Origin: Vasconcelosia minhoensis LEGE 07310
Lineage (GTDB): Bacteria > Cyanobacteriota > Cyanobacteriia > Phormidesmidales > Phormidesmidaceae
Assembly (NCBI RefSeq): GCF_015207255.1
Contig: NZ_JADEXG010000018.1
Location: forward strand, 1-64,000
DNA: 64,000 nucleotides
Direction of reading: 5' to 3'
Part shown: piece after piece, positions 63,466-64,000 of the stretch
Position numbering within the stretch: position 1 is the stretch's first letter
Layout: every line of letters begins with the position of its first letter
The notes under the pieces: model-generated
What the model was told of the DNA's origin: nothing
Seen by the model: only the letters and a program-made list of their open reading frames with translations
The model's database searches: none
Program-made: the position numbers and the translations under genes

Positions 63466-64000
63466 GCCTCGTGAAATCTATCAGTCAGAAATATTTCTGC
63501 TAAGTGTATGGCTAAATAAATTAGTACAAACCGCTAGTTTTAGCTAACTATTACTAAGCTGTTCTTTCAAAATTGCCTCACAAGCATATTGGTACTAGCG
63601 ATATTTTTAGCCATCTCTTAATACCTCGGCAATAATGAGCACTTGAGAGCATCCCAATTTTGAAAATTACTGTAAGCCCTCACCCTAAATCCCTCTCCCC
63701 GGGGAGAGGGACTTTGAGCCACACTATGGCTTTTGGCCCAGTTCCGGCTCCCCTTCTCCTCGGGGAGAAGGGGCGGGGGGATGAGGGCGCTAGCCTGGAT
63801 CTGCATAATCGGGATGCACCCTGAGCACTGAGCACTTCGGCATCGGCAGCAGCTATTTTTAGCATAACCTTTATAATTATTCAGATTCGGTATCTGCACA
63901 AGGTTTTAACAATAGCTAATTTGACCAGTACTAATGCTTGTCCACAGATTGTTGGCAGTTAATCGTGATGTTATCTCAGAAGAATTTTCCATACGAGCAA
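63466..64000. other. Right end of the window, no gene
   Basis: AT-rich sequence interrupted only by repeat copy 4. No frame with a recognisable product was found to the window edge. Confidence 0.4.
63677..63788. repeat. Palindromic CCCTCA-type repeat, copy 4
   Basis: CCCTCACCCTAAATCCCTCT, a CCCC/GGGG hairpin, ACTTTGA, then about 20 extra bases before the second CCCCTTCTCC/GGAGAAGGGG hairpin and TGAGGGC. GGGATGCAC follows at about 63813, as it also does after copy 1. Confidence 0.8.

Overview
The window is from a cyanobacterium. The sequence shows phycobiliprotein and CP43-like antenna genes, many copies of the HIP1 octamer GCGATCGC, several protein families typical of cyanobacteria (DUF1822, DUF928, CHAT/CHASE2, Uma2), and GC-rich coding DNA with short C-rich spacers. 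The gene set fits a Leptolyngbya/Synechococcales-type organism, but the genus cannot be fixed from this window.

Layout. (1) 1-8975: trpD (5' end cut by the window), a DAHP synthase fused in frame to EboA, then eboB-eboF, mostly overlapping or closely spaced. The ebo genes serve export of the scytonemin precursor in cyanobacteria. The adjacent shikimate/tryptophan genes suggest that a scytonemin locus lies just left of the window. (2) 8990-21014: mixed housekeeping genes, including a Mn exporter behind a yybP-ykoY riboswitch, a Ca2+/cation antiporter, an SRAP protein, a CrtISO-like oxidoreductase, a GST, CofH, a PIN toxin module and a glutamine-synthetase-like ligase. Two genes here are damaged: an NYN-LOTUS gene with one stop codon and a 5'-truncated DNA glycosylase. 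(3) 21349-29850: an accessory block with a HipA-like/HIRAN pair, Uma2, a solute-binding protein, a giant CheB-CheR-PAS-kinase-receiver protein, a DUF559 protein, copies of a ~90-bp palindromic repeat, and a decayed second copy of the solute-binding gene. (4) 29857-34374: a phytanoyl-CoA-dioxygenase-like, acyl-CoA-dehydrogenase-like and copper amine oxidase gene string. (5) 34383-44985: a GHL10-type glycoside hydrolase, an HpnP-like B12 radical SAM enzyme, a large frameshifted membrane protein, and a one-protein FkbH-carrier-thioesterase. (6) 45257-48476: tRNA-Tyr, tRNA-Thr, then an ApcD-type/ApcB/IsiA-family cluster. (7) 48807-51489: fragments (a gcvT 3' duplicate, a PIN toxin with a nonsense codon, an antitoxin tail), then gcvT and an alpha/beta hydrolase. 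(8) 51756-58496: a TpsB outer-membrane transporter facing a sigma factor-DUF1822-CHAT/CHASE2-DUF928 string. (9) 58896-64000: an RTX metalloprotease and, in an AT-rich tail, a secreted metzincin-like protein.

The most notable system is the three-gene cluster at 45912-48476. It matches the apcD4-apcB3-isiX arrangement known from low-light photoacclimation in some cyanobacteria, where a far-red-absorbing allophycocyanin and a CP43-like chlorophyll protein are made together. Here the CP43-like protein carries a ~135-residue Tyr/Gln-rich soluble tail, and the upstream region holds two related dyads and a 20-bp-phased direct repeat that could be operators. Next in interest are the DAHP synthase-EboA fusion and the FkbH-carrier-thioesterase protein whose thioesterase has Cys in place of the nucleophilic Ser.
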